This document shows positions 14,012 to 24,500 of a DNA stretch of 38,517 bases, one piece after another. The notes below the pieces were generated by a model that saw only the letters and a list, made by a program, of their open reading frames with translations, did not search any database and was not told the origin of the DNA. The translations under genes and the position numbers were made by a program. Position 1 is the first letter of the stretch, and every line of letters begins with the position of its first letter. This DNA is from Candidatus Prevotella equi (GTDB lineage Bacteria > Bacteroidota > Bacteroidia > Bacteroidales > Bacteroidaceae), in the NCBI GenBank assembly GCA_018065145.1, contig JAGHTW010000155.1, forward strand, positions 1 through 38,517, written 5' to 3'.

Positions 14012-14458
14012 ATGAAGTACACATATAGTGATTACGCGCTGCTGTATGGAGCAAATAGCGAAGTGGAAAAATCATTTAATCGAATCCTCTGGGATGCTGA
14101 AAAAATCGTAAATGATTTAACAACTGGAGTTGATGGAATTTGCAAACTCAGGGTGGCGTTTCCAAATGATGAATACAGTAAAGAAGCTGTAAAGCGTGCG
14201 ATCCTTGCTGTGGTTGATAAAATCGCAAAGGTTGAAGAAATGAATCGAAAGATCGCCAGCGGCGGCGTTGTGAAATCAATGTCTGCAGGTAATGAAAGCG
14301 TTTCATATGAGACTGGAAGCGAGATTGCATCAGTTGCAGCCAGTGACAGCGAGCAGCGAATGTACTATTCACGAATTGCGGAACATTACCTGAGTGGTGT
14401 GGGCGACAGCAACGGTGTAAATCTTCTATATCGAGGAATGTATCCGTATAGAGTATGA
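14012..14458 (+). CDS. Head-tail connector (DNA packaging) protein
   Basis: A 148-residue protein. ATG 14012 follows GGGGTGATT; the track start 13979 is inside the capsid extension. It is mainly helical, with LLYGANSEVEKSFNRILWDAEKIV at the N-terminus and a C-terminal MYYSRIAEHYLSG helix, in keeping with gp6-type adaptor proteins that ring the portal after packaging. First of four connector/tail completion genes between capsid and major tail protein. Assignment relies on position and helical pattern. Confidence 0.75.
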   Translation: MKYTYSDYALLYGANSEVEKSFNRILWDAEKIVNDLTTGVDGICKLRVAFPNDEYSKEAVKRAILAVVDKIAKVEEMNRKIASGGVVKSMSAGNESVSYETGSEIASVAASDSEQRMYYSRIAEHYLSGVGDSNGVNLLYRGMYPYRV

Positions 14459-14478
14459 CTTAAAAGGTGGTGGGAACT

Positions 14479-14925
14479 ATGTATCAAGACACGATAACGG
14501 TATTCAATAGAATGCCAAGCAGACTGGGGGATATGTGGTATCCCACCATTTTGCGTAATGTGAATTTAAATGAGGACAGAGCAGTAATTGTAAATAGTTA
14601 CGGTGAATCATCCGCAGACAATGCCGTTTTAAACGTGCATTACAGCGTTGTAGACGACGTAAAATACATTAGTGGTAAAAAGTACGTATTGCCAAAAGAA
14701 TACCGAAATTTAACGAATGACGAGCTTGTAAAGTATATCACTTTTACCAGCGGACAGGACTTTGATTTCTTTGTTTATGGATCGTATGACACTGGTGTAG
14801 TAAATGACGATGATTACATCAATGGCTTTTATGATTACATGCGTGATAAATACGACAAAGTGTATGCAATAACATCAGTCGCAGATTTCTCAGTAATTCC
14901 ACATTTGCAGATTACTGGAAAGTAG
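14479..14925 (+). CDS. Head closure/minor structural protein (DUF6751-like)
   Basis: A 148-residue protein. I prefer ATG 14479 to the track GTG 14467, because AAAGGTGGTG (about 14463-14472) then acts as ribosome site. The short beta-rich N-terminus (MYQDTITVFNRM) and the DNAVLNVHYSV and GKKYVLPKEY strands resemble DUF6751-type proteins found at this point of clostridial phage genomes, in the slot of head-closure or stopper proteins. The function is inferred from order. Confidence 0.65.
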   Translation: MYQDTITVFNRMPSRLGDMWYPTILRNVNLNEDRAVIVNSYGESSADNAVLNVHYSVVDDVKYISGKKYVLPKEYRNLTNDELVKYITFTSGQDFDFFVYGSYDTGVVNDDDYINGFYDYMRDKYDKVYAITSVADFSVIPHLQITGK

Positions 14926-14932
14926 GTGAAGC

Positions 14933-15427
14933 ATGGCAGATAAGGTTTTATATGACATTGACGGCCAAGAGGTTGTAACAAACGCGCTGCTTGATCTGCT
15001 TAATGATTGCCCAGCACTGAATGGAATTGAGGTTAAATATTCCACGTTGGGATCTACCAGCGGCATGGCAATGTTTCCGACCAGCGGAAGCGCAATTGCA
15101 CGTGAAGACGTAAATATCTTAGGACGAGTTAAACAGATATGCGAATATCCTTTTATCTTGGTTTTTAGAGCAAGCGGACTTACACAAAGCAGAAAAGTAA
15201 ACGCCAAGGAGCTTTTGGACAATATCGGAAAATGGCTGGAAAAGCAGCCCATTGTTGTGGGTACGCAGGAATACAAACTGGAGTCTTATCCAGATCTTTC
15301 AAGGGGAAGGAAATTTGATGAGATCAGGCGCAGCTCAGTATCGTATTTAGACAGCGAAAACGAATCCAAAGCAGAAAACTGGGTAATCAATATAACAGCA
15401 ACTTATATCAATGAATTTGAGAGGTAG
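14933..15427 (+). CDS. Tail terminator/minor capsid protein
   Basis: A 164-residue protein, ATG 14933 after TAGGTGAAGC. The pattern GIEVKYSTLGSTSGMAMFP, then YPFILVFRASGLTQSRK and a C-terminal NWVINITATYINEFER strand resembles small alpha/beta tail-terminator or Minor_capsid_3-like proteins, which cap the tail tube and join it to the head. It lies directly before the major tail protein, which is the normal place. No specific motif beyond that. Confidence 0.7.
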   Translation: MADKVLYDIDGQEVVTNALLDLLNDCPALNGIEVKYSTLGSTSGMAMFPTSGSAIAREDVNILGRVKQICEYPFILVFRASGLTQSRKVNAKELLDNIGKWLEKQPIVVGTQEYKLESYPDLSRGRKFDEIRRSSVSYLDSENESKAENWVINITATYINEFER

Positions 15428-15432
15428 AAAAC

Positions 15433-15903
15433 ATGAAGCTTAAGAGAGAAGCACACGCACTGTTTGTACAGGGCACAGGTACATCATGGCAGATTGTTGG
15501 TGAAGATATCGACGATATGTCCGTTGAGATGAACGGTTCATTCGACAGCAGCAAGAACATCCTCGGCGAGGATCGTGTTACTGACACTGGATACGCTCCC
15601 AGCATCGGTGTAGACACATATTATGCAAATCCTGATGACAATATTTATGAGTTCCTTAAGGATATTGCCATGAATAGAAAATCAGGCGATGAAGCAAAAG
15701 GCAAGTACTTAGAGGTACTTATCGAGAAGACCACTGGCAGCAATGACGCATGGCAGGAAGACTGCATTTTTGAAGTAACCAGCTACGGCGGCGCAGCAGG
15801 CGGCAGCCTTAATATTGCTTATACAGTTCACCCTTGCGGAAACCGTAAGAAGGGTACAGCAACAATCGAGAACAAGCAGCCCACTTTTGTGGAAGGGCTG
15901 TAA
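15433..15903 (+). CDS. Major tail tube protein
   Basis: A 156-residue protein with GAGAGG upstream of ATG 15433. Beta-rich with the order typical of siphophage tube proteins: WQIVGEDIDDMSVEMNGSF, then DDNIYEFLKDIAMNR, CIFEVTSYGGAAGGSLNIAY and a C-terminal GTATIENKQPTF. Codon bias resembles the capsid gene, suiting high expression. Followed by the two tail chaperone genes and the tape measure, fixing its identity by order. A non-contractile tail tube is implied; no sheath gene is present. Confidence 0.87.
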   Translation: MKLKREAHALFVQGTGTSWQIVGEDIDDMSVEMNGSFDSSKNILGEDRVTDTGYAPSIGVDTYYANPDDNIYEFLKDIAMNRKSGDEAKGKYLEVLIEKTTGSNDAWQEDCIFEVTSYGGAAGGSLNIAYTVHPCGNRKKGTATIENKQPTFVEGL

Positions 15904-15926
15904 TATGACGAAAGAAGGACAAAAAG

Positions 15927-16337
15927 ATGGGTAAAATTGTAATCGAGGAACATTTAGAAGAGTTTGAGGTTGTTACTTCAAGCGGAAGAACCGCTGGTGT
16001 AGTGTGTTTTAATCCTGCAGATACAGGACTGGCAAAGCGCTATGGGGAAGTAGCAGAGAAATTCGAAAACATGCGGAAATTATCTGATGAGACAGACGAA
16101 GAATGCGCAAACAGACTGAATCAGGAAATCAGAGACATTTTCGATTATCTTTTAGGGCAGCCCTGCTCTGACGTATTTTTTGCGGAAGCAGAACCTTTGG
16201 CAATCCTGCAGAGTGGTGATCTTTACTGCGAAGGCGTTTTAAATGGTATCGCAAAGGCAGTAGAAGAGGCCACAAACACCAGAATCAAGCGCGTTAGAAC
16301 AAAGGTAGACAAGTATGCAAAGAAGTACCACAAATAA
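15927..16337 (+). CDS. Tail assembly chaperone, first protein (gpG-like)
   Basis: A 136-residue protein, with AAAGAAGGAC before ATG 15927. Between the major tail protein and the tape measure, siphophages carry two overlapping chaperone genes that keep the tape measure soluble. This one begins with a strand (KIVIEEHLEEFEVV), then a helical middle (RYGEVAEKFENMRKL), and a basic C-terminus. The next gene overlaps it by 23 bases in the +1 frame. Assigned by position, size and pattern. Confidence 0.75.
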   Translation: MGKIVIEEHLEEFEVVTSSGRTAGVVCFNPADTGLAKRYGEVAEKFENMRKLSDETDEECANRLNQEIRDIFDYLLGQPCSDVFFAEAEPLAILQSGDLYCEGVLNGIAKAVEEATNTRIKRVRTKVDKYAKKYHK

Positions 16338-16905
16338 TGTTTGGTACTTGCCTGAAACAATATTTGTGGATGGTAAAGAGTACGCTATAAGAACCGATTT
16401 CCGTGTAGTTCTTGATCTGTTCACTGCTCTTTCTGATCCTGAAATGGTAGGGGAGACAGAATCTGAAACAAACGAAATCCGCGCCAGATTGATGCTTGAA
16501 ATAATGATTCCTGAATATGACAAGATAGAGGACAAAACAGAAGCAATCAATCAGATTTGTGAGTTTGTCGATATGGGTGAAGGCGATTCAAAACCGCATC
16601 CAAAAGTGATGGACTGGCAGCAGGATGCAAAGTTGATAATACCTGCAGTAAATAAGGTAATAGGACACGATATCAGAATGGAAAAGCACATGCACTGGTG
16701 GACGTTCTTGTCAGCTTACATGGAAATAGGCGAAAGCACTTTTTCACACGTTCTGCATTTGAGACAGAAAAAGGCCAAAGGTAAAAAACTGGAAAAATGG
16801 GAGCAGGAATTTATCCGAGAAAATAAAGATCTTGTTATTTTGAAGGACGCAAGCAACGAAAGAGATGAAGAAGAAAAAGAAGAACTGAGAAAATTACTCT
16901 ATTGA
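16315..16905 (+). CDS. Tail assembly chaperone, second protein (phage Gp15 family)
   Basis: A 196-residue protein whose N-terminal part (YAIRTDFRVVLDLFTALSD) and middle (EIMIPEYDKIEDKTEAI, then KHMHWWTFLSAYMEIGES) match the Gp15 family, the second tail chaperone of many Bacillota siphophages. It has a charged C-terminal tail. It starts at ATG 16315 inside the preceding gene with only a weak AAGGTAG site. The +1 register and the AAA-TAA end of gene 1 leave room for +1 frameshift expression, but independent start or coupling is simpler. Confidence 0.82.
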   Translation: MQRSTTNNVWYLPETIFVDGKEYAIRTDFRVVLDLFTALSDPEMVGETESETNEIRARLMLEIMIPEYDKIEDKTEAINQICEFVDMGEGDSKPHPKVMDWQQDAKLIIPAVNKVIGHDIRMEKHMHWWTFLSAYMEIGESTFSHVLHLRQKKAKGKKLEKWEQEFIRENKDLVILKDASNERDEEEKEELRKLLY

Positions 16906-16915
16906 GGTGTAAGCA

Positions 16916-18454
16916 ATGGGTAAGATAGAAATTGATACAAGAATAACTGTTGATAATGCAATTACAGGAATAAAGAAAATCAATAGCGCGCTGGGTAAAA
17001 CTGCAAAAGCTGCAGGCAAGACTGCGTTGAGTATTGCAAAGCTTAATGGAAAAATGCTCAAAATGATTGCAGGCAGCGCATTGAATGGCTTTTCAAAGCT
17101 TGCATCCACTGCGTTAAAAGCATTGCCAAAGATTGCAGGAGCGATTTCTTTGTTTTTGGTAAAGGCGCTACACGATGGACTGCAGAACCTTGCAAAGTTC
17201 AATGATGGCATGAATCCATTTAATGAAGCAGTAACTATGATGAGATCGTCACTGCTGACGCTTAAAAACTCAATAGGTGCAGCATTTGCGCCTTTGATTC
17301 AGGCAGCAGCGCCTGCGATTTCAACTGTGATCAACCTGCTTGCAGAGGCAACAAACAAAGTAGGAATGTTTTTTGCTGCGCTCACAGGGGCAAAAACATT
17401 TACAAAAGCTATTAGTTATACAGACGACTATGCAAAGTCGCTTAAAAAGGCTGGAGGTGCGGCAAAGCAGGCCAAAACATATTTAAGCGGACTTGATGAA
17501 GTCAGAACATTTCAGGATGAGTCGTCTGGCGGCGGAGGCGGCGGAGCGTCTCTGAATCCAAACGAAATGTTTGAGACAGTAGAGATTGAAAGTAAAATTG
17601 CAATGCTTGCTGAAAAAGTAAGGAGCTTTGTTGATGGCGCGAAGGCTACACTCGCAGAACTGTGGGCATCATTTAAAAACAGCGAATTTGTGCAGGACTT
17701 TATGGCCAGATTTGAGACTTTAAAGGTTGCTTTTACAAACATGAAAAACAAGCTTGTTGAAGTATGGTCTGGATTTGTTTCTGGCCTTGGTGATAGAAGC
17801 GGAAAGATCCAGAACATTTTAAACGCTGTCGGTAGATTCTTTACATTTTTTGCAATTCAGATTCAGGCAATTATACAGCTCATAATCGGTGCGTTTGCTC
17901 CTTTGGTAAAAGGAATCACAGACGCTGTACTGCATATTATTGACGCTCTTGATGGCGTTATAGAGTTTGTTGCTGGAGTGTTTACAGGAAACTGGGAAAG
18001 AGCATGGAAGGGTATCAAGGACATTGTTGCAGGAATAGCAAATGCAATTCTTGACATTTATGAAGGTATTGTAAATGGCCTTATTGGAGCGTTGAACGCG
18101 ATAAGTATTGACGTACCAGACTGGATGCCTTTTGGATTGGGTGGAAAGCATATTGGTTTTGGCGATAAGCTTGTTGAGCTACATCTTCCCAGACTTGCAA
18201 GCGGCACAGTTGTCCCCAGATCAAGCGGAGAATTTGCTGCGATCCTTGGCGACAATAACAGAGAAACAGAGGTTGTATCGCCTTTGTCTACCATGAAGCA
18301 GGCATTTTTGGAAGCACTTGCGGAATCAAAGCAGGGCGTCGGCACTTACAACTTCAGCGCATCTATCAATAGACGCGTACTGTTTGAGGAAATGATTGAA
18401 GAGGCAAAACTTCGACAGACTATTAACGGAAACAATCCTTTTAATCTGGCATAG
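16916..18454 (+). CDS. Tail tape measure protein
   Basis: A 512-residue protein, ATG 16916. Its N-terminal third is Lys/Ala-rich helix, then come hydrophobic stretches (for example AGAISLFLVKAL and FFTFFAIQIQAIIQLIIGAFA), a Gly run SSGGGGGGA near residue 205, and a Gly-rich LPRLASGTVVPRSSGEFAAILGDN segment before the end. That last pattern, including 'ILGDN..E.EVVSPL', is typical of the C-terminus of short Bacillota tape measures. Length sets tail length; about 0.15 nm per residue gives roughly 75 nm. It interacts with the two preceding chaperones. Confidence 0.9.
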   Translation: MGKIEIDTRITVDNAITGIKKINSALGKTAKAAGKTALSIAKLNGKMLKMIAGSALNGFSKLASTALKALPKIAGAISLFLVKALHDGLQNLAKFNDGMNPFNEAVTMMRSSLLTLKNSIGAAFAPLIQAAAPAISTVINLLAEATNKVGMFFAALTGAKTFTKAISYTDDYAKSLKKAGGAAKQAKTYLSGLDEVRTFQDESSGGGGGGASLNPNEMFETVEIESKIAMLAEKVRSFVDGAKATLAELWASFKNSEFVQDFMARFETLKVAFTNMKNKLVEVWSGFVSGLGDRSGKIQNILNAVGRFFTFFAIQIQAIIQLIIGAFAPLVKGITDAVLHIIDALDGVIEFVAGVFTGNWERAWKGIKDIVAGIANAILDIYEGIVNGLIGALNAISIDVPDWMPFGLGGKHIGFGDKLVELHLPRLASGTVVPRSSGEFAAILGDNNRETEVVSPLSTMKQAFLEALAESKQGVGTYNFSASINRRVLFEEMIEEAKLRQTINGNNPFNLA

Positions 18455-18462
18455 GAGGAAAC

Positions 18463-18837
18463 ATGCAGAGAAAAATACTTATAAACGATATTGAAATCTT
18501 CCAGCCAGAAAAGGATCTGGGATATAACCTTGAAACAACATTCTCCAGCGATTCTACACGAACAATGGACGGACGCGGATTCTTTACGCCTTTGTTTACA
18601 GTAGAACAGTTGAGCTATTCAGCATCACACGTTCCTGCAGACAAGGCGGCAGAACTGCTGCAGCTTGTAGCGCTTGGCGAATCATTCAACCTTACTTATT
18701 TTTCTCCATATTATGGAGCGTGGAGGACTGGCGAGTTTTATGTTGGAAAGGGTAGTTTGAGTATTGGAACGATGGAAGAAGATAAGGAATATATGACATC
18801 TATTTCATTCAACATGACTGGAGTTGACCACTTATGA
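18463..18837 (+). CDS. Distal tail-like protein
   Basis: A 124-residue protein, with AGGAGG before ATG 18463. It starts KILINDIEIFQPEKDLGYN and has a beta-rich core (TPLFTVEQLSYSASHVPAD, then GEFYVGKGSLSIGTM), in the slot of the Dit/baseplate hub protein right after the tape measure. At 124 residues it matches only a Dit N-terminal beta domain and is short for the whole family. The stop overlaps the next start (ATGA). Confidence 0.7.
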   Translation: MQRKILINDIEIFQPEKDLGYNLETTFSSDSTRTMDGRGFFTPLFTVEQLSYSASHVPADKAAELLQLVALGESFNLTYFSPYYGAWRTGEFYVGKGSLSIGTMEEDKEYMTSISFNMTGVDHL

Positions 18838-20888
18838 TTAATGTTTCAACAGATTATAGAAAAGCGATGCTAAAATCTAGGAAGTTCAAAAGACGGGCAG
18901 TGTTTACGCTTGCTGACGGAACTGTTCTTGAACTTGGAGACCATGATTTTACAGTGCGAAACAACACTTTAGTAGATAGTGCGGATGCAAATGGAATCCC
19001 TTTGGGAGCAGCAATTTGTCGGTCTGTACAGCTTGAAATTCAGAACTTCAATGATGAATATTCCAAGTATGATTTCTATGGTGCAAGGCTACACGTTTAC
19101 TGCGTTTTTGAGAACGATTCAATTGTAGATGAGTTTACCGAGGGATTGTTCACAGTATTGCAGCCAGAAACAGAAGGAACAACAATCACAATCACAGCGC
19201 TGGACGATATGTATAAGGCAGATATAGATTACAAGCCTTTATGGTTTCACACTCCGTGCACACTTTATCAGTTGTTGCAGAATGTTTGTGATTTTGCTGG
19301 CATTCTTCTTGCAACATCATCATTTTATAACAGCGATTTTGTGATTGAGGGAGATATTAACAATAAGACTTGTCGAGAAATGATTGGCCTTATTGCAATG
19401 CTGGCTGTTGGAAACGCAAGAATATCAAGAACTGGACAGCTTGAAATTATTTCTTATACAAATGATTACTTTGATTTTGCACCAGAAAAAGATGGTGGCT
19501 CTTTCAAGTATACAGATGGCGCAAATCTTGATGGAGGTAGTTTTTCTTTTACAGATGGAGACAATGAGGATTGCGGAGATTTTGAGTACAGAGATATAAA
19601 CTATCACATTTTGGATTCATGGAAGAACTTAAGAGTCGAAACAGACGATGTTGTTATTACTGGTGTGAGAATGGGAAGTGCCTTTATGGGATATCAAGGT
19701 TACATCCTAGAACTTACAAATCCACTTGCAGAGAAGCATTATAACGATGCAGTTTTTGACCATTTAGCACCGATTCTCGTTGGCGCAAGGTTCAGACCTT
19801 TTACTGGAGACAGTGTAGCTTATCCGCTGGCAGAGTTTATGGATAGAGTTTTGATTGTTGACAGAAAAGGCAACACGTATAAATCGTTCTTAACAAATAT
19901 AAATTTTGTATACAACGGATTTACTACTTTTTCAAACAGTGCGGAACCTGCATTGCGTAATGCATTAAAGCCTATTTCCAATTATACAAAGGTATTGCAG
20001 GACACAAAGGCTATTGTAGAAGAAGAAAGAACAATGCGACAACTTGCAGAGCAAAGATTGCAGAACGAAATAAACGATAAGTCTGGATTATATCAAACTG
20101 TAGATGTTGGCGATTCTGGATTTATATATTACATGCACGATAAGGAAGAACTTGAAGAATCCACAGTGATTTGGAAACTAACAGCAAATGCTTTTGCAAT
20201 TTCTAACAATGGCGGCCAGTCTTACGATTTCGGACTAGATAAAATGGGCATGGCAATTGTAAATAGTTTGTTTGCCAATGATGCAGTATTAAAGCGTGCT
20301 TTGATTGATGATTTAGAGGCGCTACGTATTAAAGCTGGAAGCGTTGATGCTGAAAATATTACTGGAGATACAATCAAAGGTAAAACAATGGAAGGTGGAA
20401 AGATTACTGGTGTTGAAGTAAATGCAGACGGTATTGAGTTGTATGGTAACAAAAGCATATCAGAACCATATATCGACTTCCATTACAACAGATCTTCTGC
20501 CGACTACACTGGCAGAATATGGCAGACGTCAGCAACTGGAAATCTGATTGCGATTCCTGCAATCAGTAGTACATCTGATAGGCGCTTAAAGGAAGATATC
20601 AAGGATTTAGATGACAAATATTTAACATTATTTGATAGTATAAATCCCAAATCTTTTAGGCTGAAAAAATATCCATCTCTTAGACTTGGTTTTATTGCGC
20701 AGGATGTTGATGAGGCACTTGATAATGCTGGATTTGAAGAAAAGCCATTGATTGAACCAATGAAGGGTGATGATGGCAATGATTATCTTGGCATTACATA
20801 TGATGATATGATCGCTGTTCTTTGGAAAAAGGTGCAGTCATTGCAAGAGCAGATAAATGCGTTAAAGGAGGCTAAACATGGCGATTAG
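18834..20888 (+). CDS. Tail hub/fibre protein with C-terminal S74 chaperone domain
   Basis: A 684-residue protein coupled to the previous gene by ATGA. Residues 1-370 look like a Tal/gp27-type hub (AVFTLADGTVLELGDHDFT, then GLFTVLQPETEGTTITITALDDMYKAD). Around residues 220-260 lie three related short units of the form GGSFKYTDGAN / GGSFSFTDGDN / CGDFEYRDIN. From about residue 390 a coiled coil leads to a C-terminal peptidase S74 domain: SDRRLKEDI (Ser and Lys of the self-cleaving dyad, about residue 580), LGFIAQDVDEAL and a final coiled coil. S74 domains fold the fibre trimer and then cut themselves off. Confidence 0.85.
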   Translation: MINVSTDYRKAMLKSRKFKRRAVFTLADGTVLELGDHDFTVRNNTLVDSADANGIPLGAAICRSVQLEIQNFNDEYSKYDFYGARLHVYCVFENDSIVDEFTEGLFTVLQPETEGTTITITALDDMYKADIDYKPLWFHTPCTLYQLLQNVCDFAGILLATSSFYNSDFVIEGDINNKTCREMIGLIAMLAVGNARISRTGQLEIISYTNDYFDFAPEKDGGSFKYTDGANLDGGSFSFTDGDNEDCGDFEYRDINYHILDSWKNLRVETDDVVITGVRMGSAFMGYQGYILELTNPLAEKHYNDAVFDHLAPILVGARFRPFTGDSVAYPLAEFMDRVLIVDRKGNTYKSFLTNINFVYNGFTTFSNSAEPALRNALKPISNYTKVLQDTKAIVEEERTMRQLAEQRLQNEINDKSGLYQTVDVGDSGFIYYMHDKEELEESTVIWKLTANAFAISNNGGQSYDFGLDKMGMAIVNSLFANDAVLKRALIDDLEALRIKAGSVDAENITGDTIKGKTMEGGKITGVEVNADGIELYGNKSISEPYIDFHYNRSSADYTGRIWQTSATGNLIAIPAISSTSDRRLKEDIKDLDDKYLTLFDSINPKSFRLKKYPSLRLGFIAQDVDEALDNAGFEEKPLIEPMKGDDGNDYLGITYDDMIAVLWKKVQSLQEQINALKEAKHGD

Positions 20889-21522
20889 AATGCGAAGAGG
20901 ATTGGACAAGGATTTTGATCCCACAAGATTACTTGCTGGAGAGTTTGCGGTAAGCACAGATGCTGATACTAGAAAGCAATCTGTGTACATGTGCTTCCAG
21001 AGTGGTGTAGTCAAAAAGCTTGTCACAGAAGATAAACTATCTGATGTAAATTCAAGAATCGATGTAACAGAAATGCGAATCAGTTTGCATGATGAGATAT
21101 TAGACAATGTCGAATCAAACATGATTAATTTAAATTCTTCAATTGATGAGATTTGGGCAGATTACGCTCCTTTTAAAGCGGCAACAGAAGCGGCTCTTCC
21201 AGATGCAGTTATGCAAAAGCGCTATTACAGCACATCATGGAAGTTTTACGAACCAAACGTAATGCTTACAGTATCTACAGACCCTTATCCTGCGAATGCT
21301 ACAGTTAAAATTGCAATCAAAGAAGGGATGAATGGTATTTTGAGACCTTTAAGTTATTATGGCTATGAAGGTGGAATCATTCACTCAAAACCAGCAGGAG
21401 CAGGAAAGATGTACAGCAATGTCGAGGTTGTGGTTACAAAGAGTTCAACCATTCCGCCAACACCAGTTCCGTCAAACAGTTTGCTCTTTGTTGAGATTTC
21501 TTATAAATATGATATGCCTTAA
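20878..21522 (+). CDS. Tail fibre/baseplate-associated protein
   Basis: A 214-residue protein, ATG 20878 inside the end of the S74 gene with AAAGGAGG upstream. The N-terminus (MAIRMRRGLDKDFDPTRLL, GEFAVSTDADTRKQSVYMCF) is a common attachment module of clostridial phage tail fibres. A short coiled coil (residues 60-95) and a beta C-terminus follow. Probably part of the host-recognition apparatus or a fibre-fibre connector. Confidence 0.7.
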   Translation: MAIRMRRGLDKDFDPTRLLAGEFAVSTDADTRKQSVYMCFQSGVVKKLVTEDKLSDVNSRIDVTEMRISLHDEILDNVESNMINLNSSIDEIWADYAPFKAATEAALPDAVMQKRYYSTSWKFYEPNVMLTVSTDPYPANATVKIAIKEGMNGILRPLSYYGYEGGIIHSKPAGAGKMYSNVEVVVTKSSTIPPTPVPSNSLLFVEISYKYDMP

Positions 21523-21533
21523 GGAGGTAAAAC

Positions 21534-24500
21534 ATGAAAAGTGGATCAACACTTATGATCGTTATTGCAAGCGATATCCAGAATATCGAAGCAGTAGACG
21601 AAGCTATCTTCACTTTAAAGGGCAATGAGCGCCTTACAAAGCGCTTCCCTTCTTCCAGTGTAGGATTCAGCAATGGCCTTTTTTCCATTGCGCTGACGCA
21701 GGAAGAGACATTGCAGCTTGCGACAGAAAATGGACACATGATCGACATTGAAGCGCAGGTAAATTTTACTGACAAATCTGTCGCAAAAACAGAAACGGCA
21801 AATGTGTTTATTAGTGGAACACTTGCAACTGAGTTGGTAGATGGTAACTATCCCAGCGCTTACACTGCTGCAGAAATCAAAATGCGATTCCTTGACGGTG
21901 TGATTGTCGCACAAGTGGATAATGAAAAGGTTGATGAGGCAGTTGAGCGTGCTGATAAGGCCGCAGAAGATGCTACAAATGCAGCTAGAGAAACCATTTC
22001 TGCAACCAATGCTGCTAAGGATGCAACGGCAAAGGCAAAGAGTGCAACAGACAATGCAAAGAACGCAACAGACAATGCAAAGAATGCGACCATGATTGTC
22101 GAGCGTGAAATTGAAAACGCACGCCTTGCAATTGATGCGGTTAAGGCCGCTACTGAAGAGGCAGAGGAAGTAATTGCCGAGACAGAAAAAGCAATTGACA
22201 ATGTAGAAGATGCTATCATTGACGCCGCACTTGCAACCGACAGAGCAAATAATGCTACTATTTCTGCAAACAATGCTGCAAGTGGCGCAAACAAAGCAAA
22301 GACGGATGCAGAGAATGCCGCCGCTGGTGCTGAAAAGCTGGATATTTCTGGCGTATATAATTCACAAGGTGAACTTGTCGTAACTATCACCAGACGTAAC
22401 GGCAAATATACATACGTTGTTAAGAATGGTGTCGATGGTCAAGATTATGTAATCACCGAAGCGGATTACGAGGAAATCGGAAGAGTAGTCGAAGAATCAT
22501 ATATACCACACCTGAACAACACCGACAGAAGTGTTGATGCGTTGTACGAACTGAACGTGAACCAGACCTACACCAAAGACCGCAAGGTAGAACATGGTGC
22601 AAGTGATATTCCAACAGATGCGAAATTCATGTCATTGATGAGTGTTGATGGCATGGCTGAACAAGAGACCACTAATGGGTATCAGATGTTGAATGTTGAA
22701 AACAAGAGTATTACATCATACGGAATTACTGTTGATGTTGAAGACGGTGAATTTTCTGTGAATGGAACAGCTAATTCTCTTGCTATCATTCAGTTTCCAT
22801 TGATTGCCGATATCCCTAGTGGAACATATACCATGTATGGCTTTAATAGCAAGTCTGGAGATGTATCAATCAGATTGCTCAATAGTAATGGTAGTGCAAT
22901 TAGTGGAACAGATATGCCACTTAATTCTGCTAACAAAAAATTGACATTTACAACAGCAGAAACCGCAAGATATATAGCAATTAGAGTTCCTAGCGGTTCT
23001 ACTGTGACCAACATTGTAGCAAAGCCTATGCTTTCTTCTAGGAGTGATTTGACGGAATGGGAGAAATACACGAATGGAGCATCACCTAATCCTTCATATC
23101 CACAGCCTATTGTTGGAATCGAGAGAATGGACTTTTCCTATGTTGGCAAGAACTTAATGGACTTCTATGGTTCATTTACAGCTATTTCTGCAAAGCGATT
23201 AGTTGGTGGAGATACAGTTTATGGTGTGCCTTGCAAAGCAAACAAGACATACACAGCATCTTTTGATGTGACGGCACTTCCTACATCCGATTACAGAATT
23301 GCATTTGCCGTATCGAAAGAAGCATCTATGCAGAATGGAACAAGAGTAATTGGCGCTGTTTCTGATGCGGTTGTGAGTGTAAAAACCTTGGGAAGAGCAA
23401 GTGTAAGCATTACTCCTACAGCAGATGGTTATTTGTATATCAGATGTATTCCTACTGGCTTTACATTAAACAACATTCAGATTGCAGAAGGTACTGATAC
23501 CGATTACGAGCCGTACAGCGGTAATGCATTCTCAATCACACCACCCAGACCTTTATATTCCATCGGTGAGTATAAGGATGTGTGCGATGTAGAGAATGGT
23601 GTGTGGAAGTGGAATTTTGTTACCGAAACATATTCTGCTTCAGATAGTTGGAGCAAAGAAGTAATTAACAATCATTCGAATTTCTATACAGCAAAGAAGA
23701 GCATTCCTTCTGGAACAAAAGCAAACGCACTTTGTACGCATGGTCTTTTCCACACTACATTAAGAGAAGTGGGTGAAGTTACTGTAACTGTTGGTTCTTT
23801 TAACATTATTGCTTTTGCAGATGCTAGTAAGTCTGTAAGTGATTTCCTTGCTATTATTGATAATAAACCTATTACAGTAGTTGCAAAAAATGAAAATACA
23901 ATTACAGAACCCATCTCAACCGAAGACCTTGCTACACTCCGCACATTGTCACATCTTGCAACCGACAAGATCTTGACAGTCACAGACCAGAATGGCAGAG
24001 ATTGTTCGTACATCCTTGAATACATCTTCGGTATCGACTTGGCACAGAAGGTTGATGACAATGCCGACAAGATTGAATCTGTTGATGACAAGCTGACAGA
24101 GCGTATCGACAGCACAGACAAGAAATTGGATATTCTCTGGAAACTGTCACAAGGTCAGGTATATGACTTTGAGCAGAAGACCGAATCTGGAATGAGTGTT
24201 GCTCCTAGTGGTGCAAAGTACATGAGTTTGGAAGAGGTGTACGGCAAAGCAGATCAAGAGACTACTAATGGGTATCAGTTGTTATCATTAAAAGAAAGAC
24301 ATTTTACTGTAAGTGGTATTGAAATAGACATTGATAACGAAGGAAAGCTTGTCGCTGGTGGAACACCAATCAATGCCACACTTGTATTTATTATTGGTTC
24401 ATACAATGGAACAACGCCAATAATGGAAATTCCCGCAGGGCAATATTACTTTACAAGAACAGCAAGGCTTCAACTATATGATACTGTTTTGGAAAGTCGC

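Noticed and set aside
16315-16345. Programmed frameshift joining the two tail chaperone genes
   Set aside because: The second frame is +1, the overlap lacks a lambda-like -1 slippery heptamer, and Gp15-family genes usually have their own start. The AAA-TAA end could allow +1 slipping, but there is no firm evidence.
21860-22405. 181-residue Ala/Ser-rich minus ORF
   Set aside because: Antisense shadow of the repetitive coiled-coil part of the fibre; low complexity is explained by the + strand repeats.
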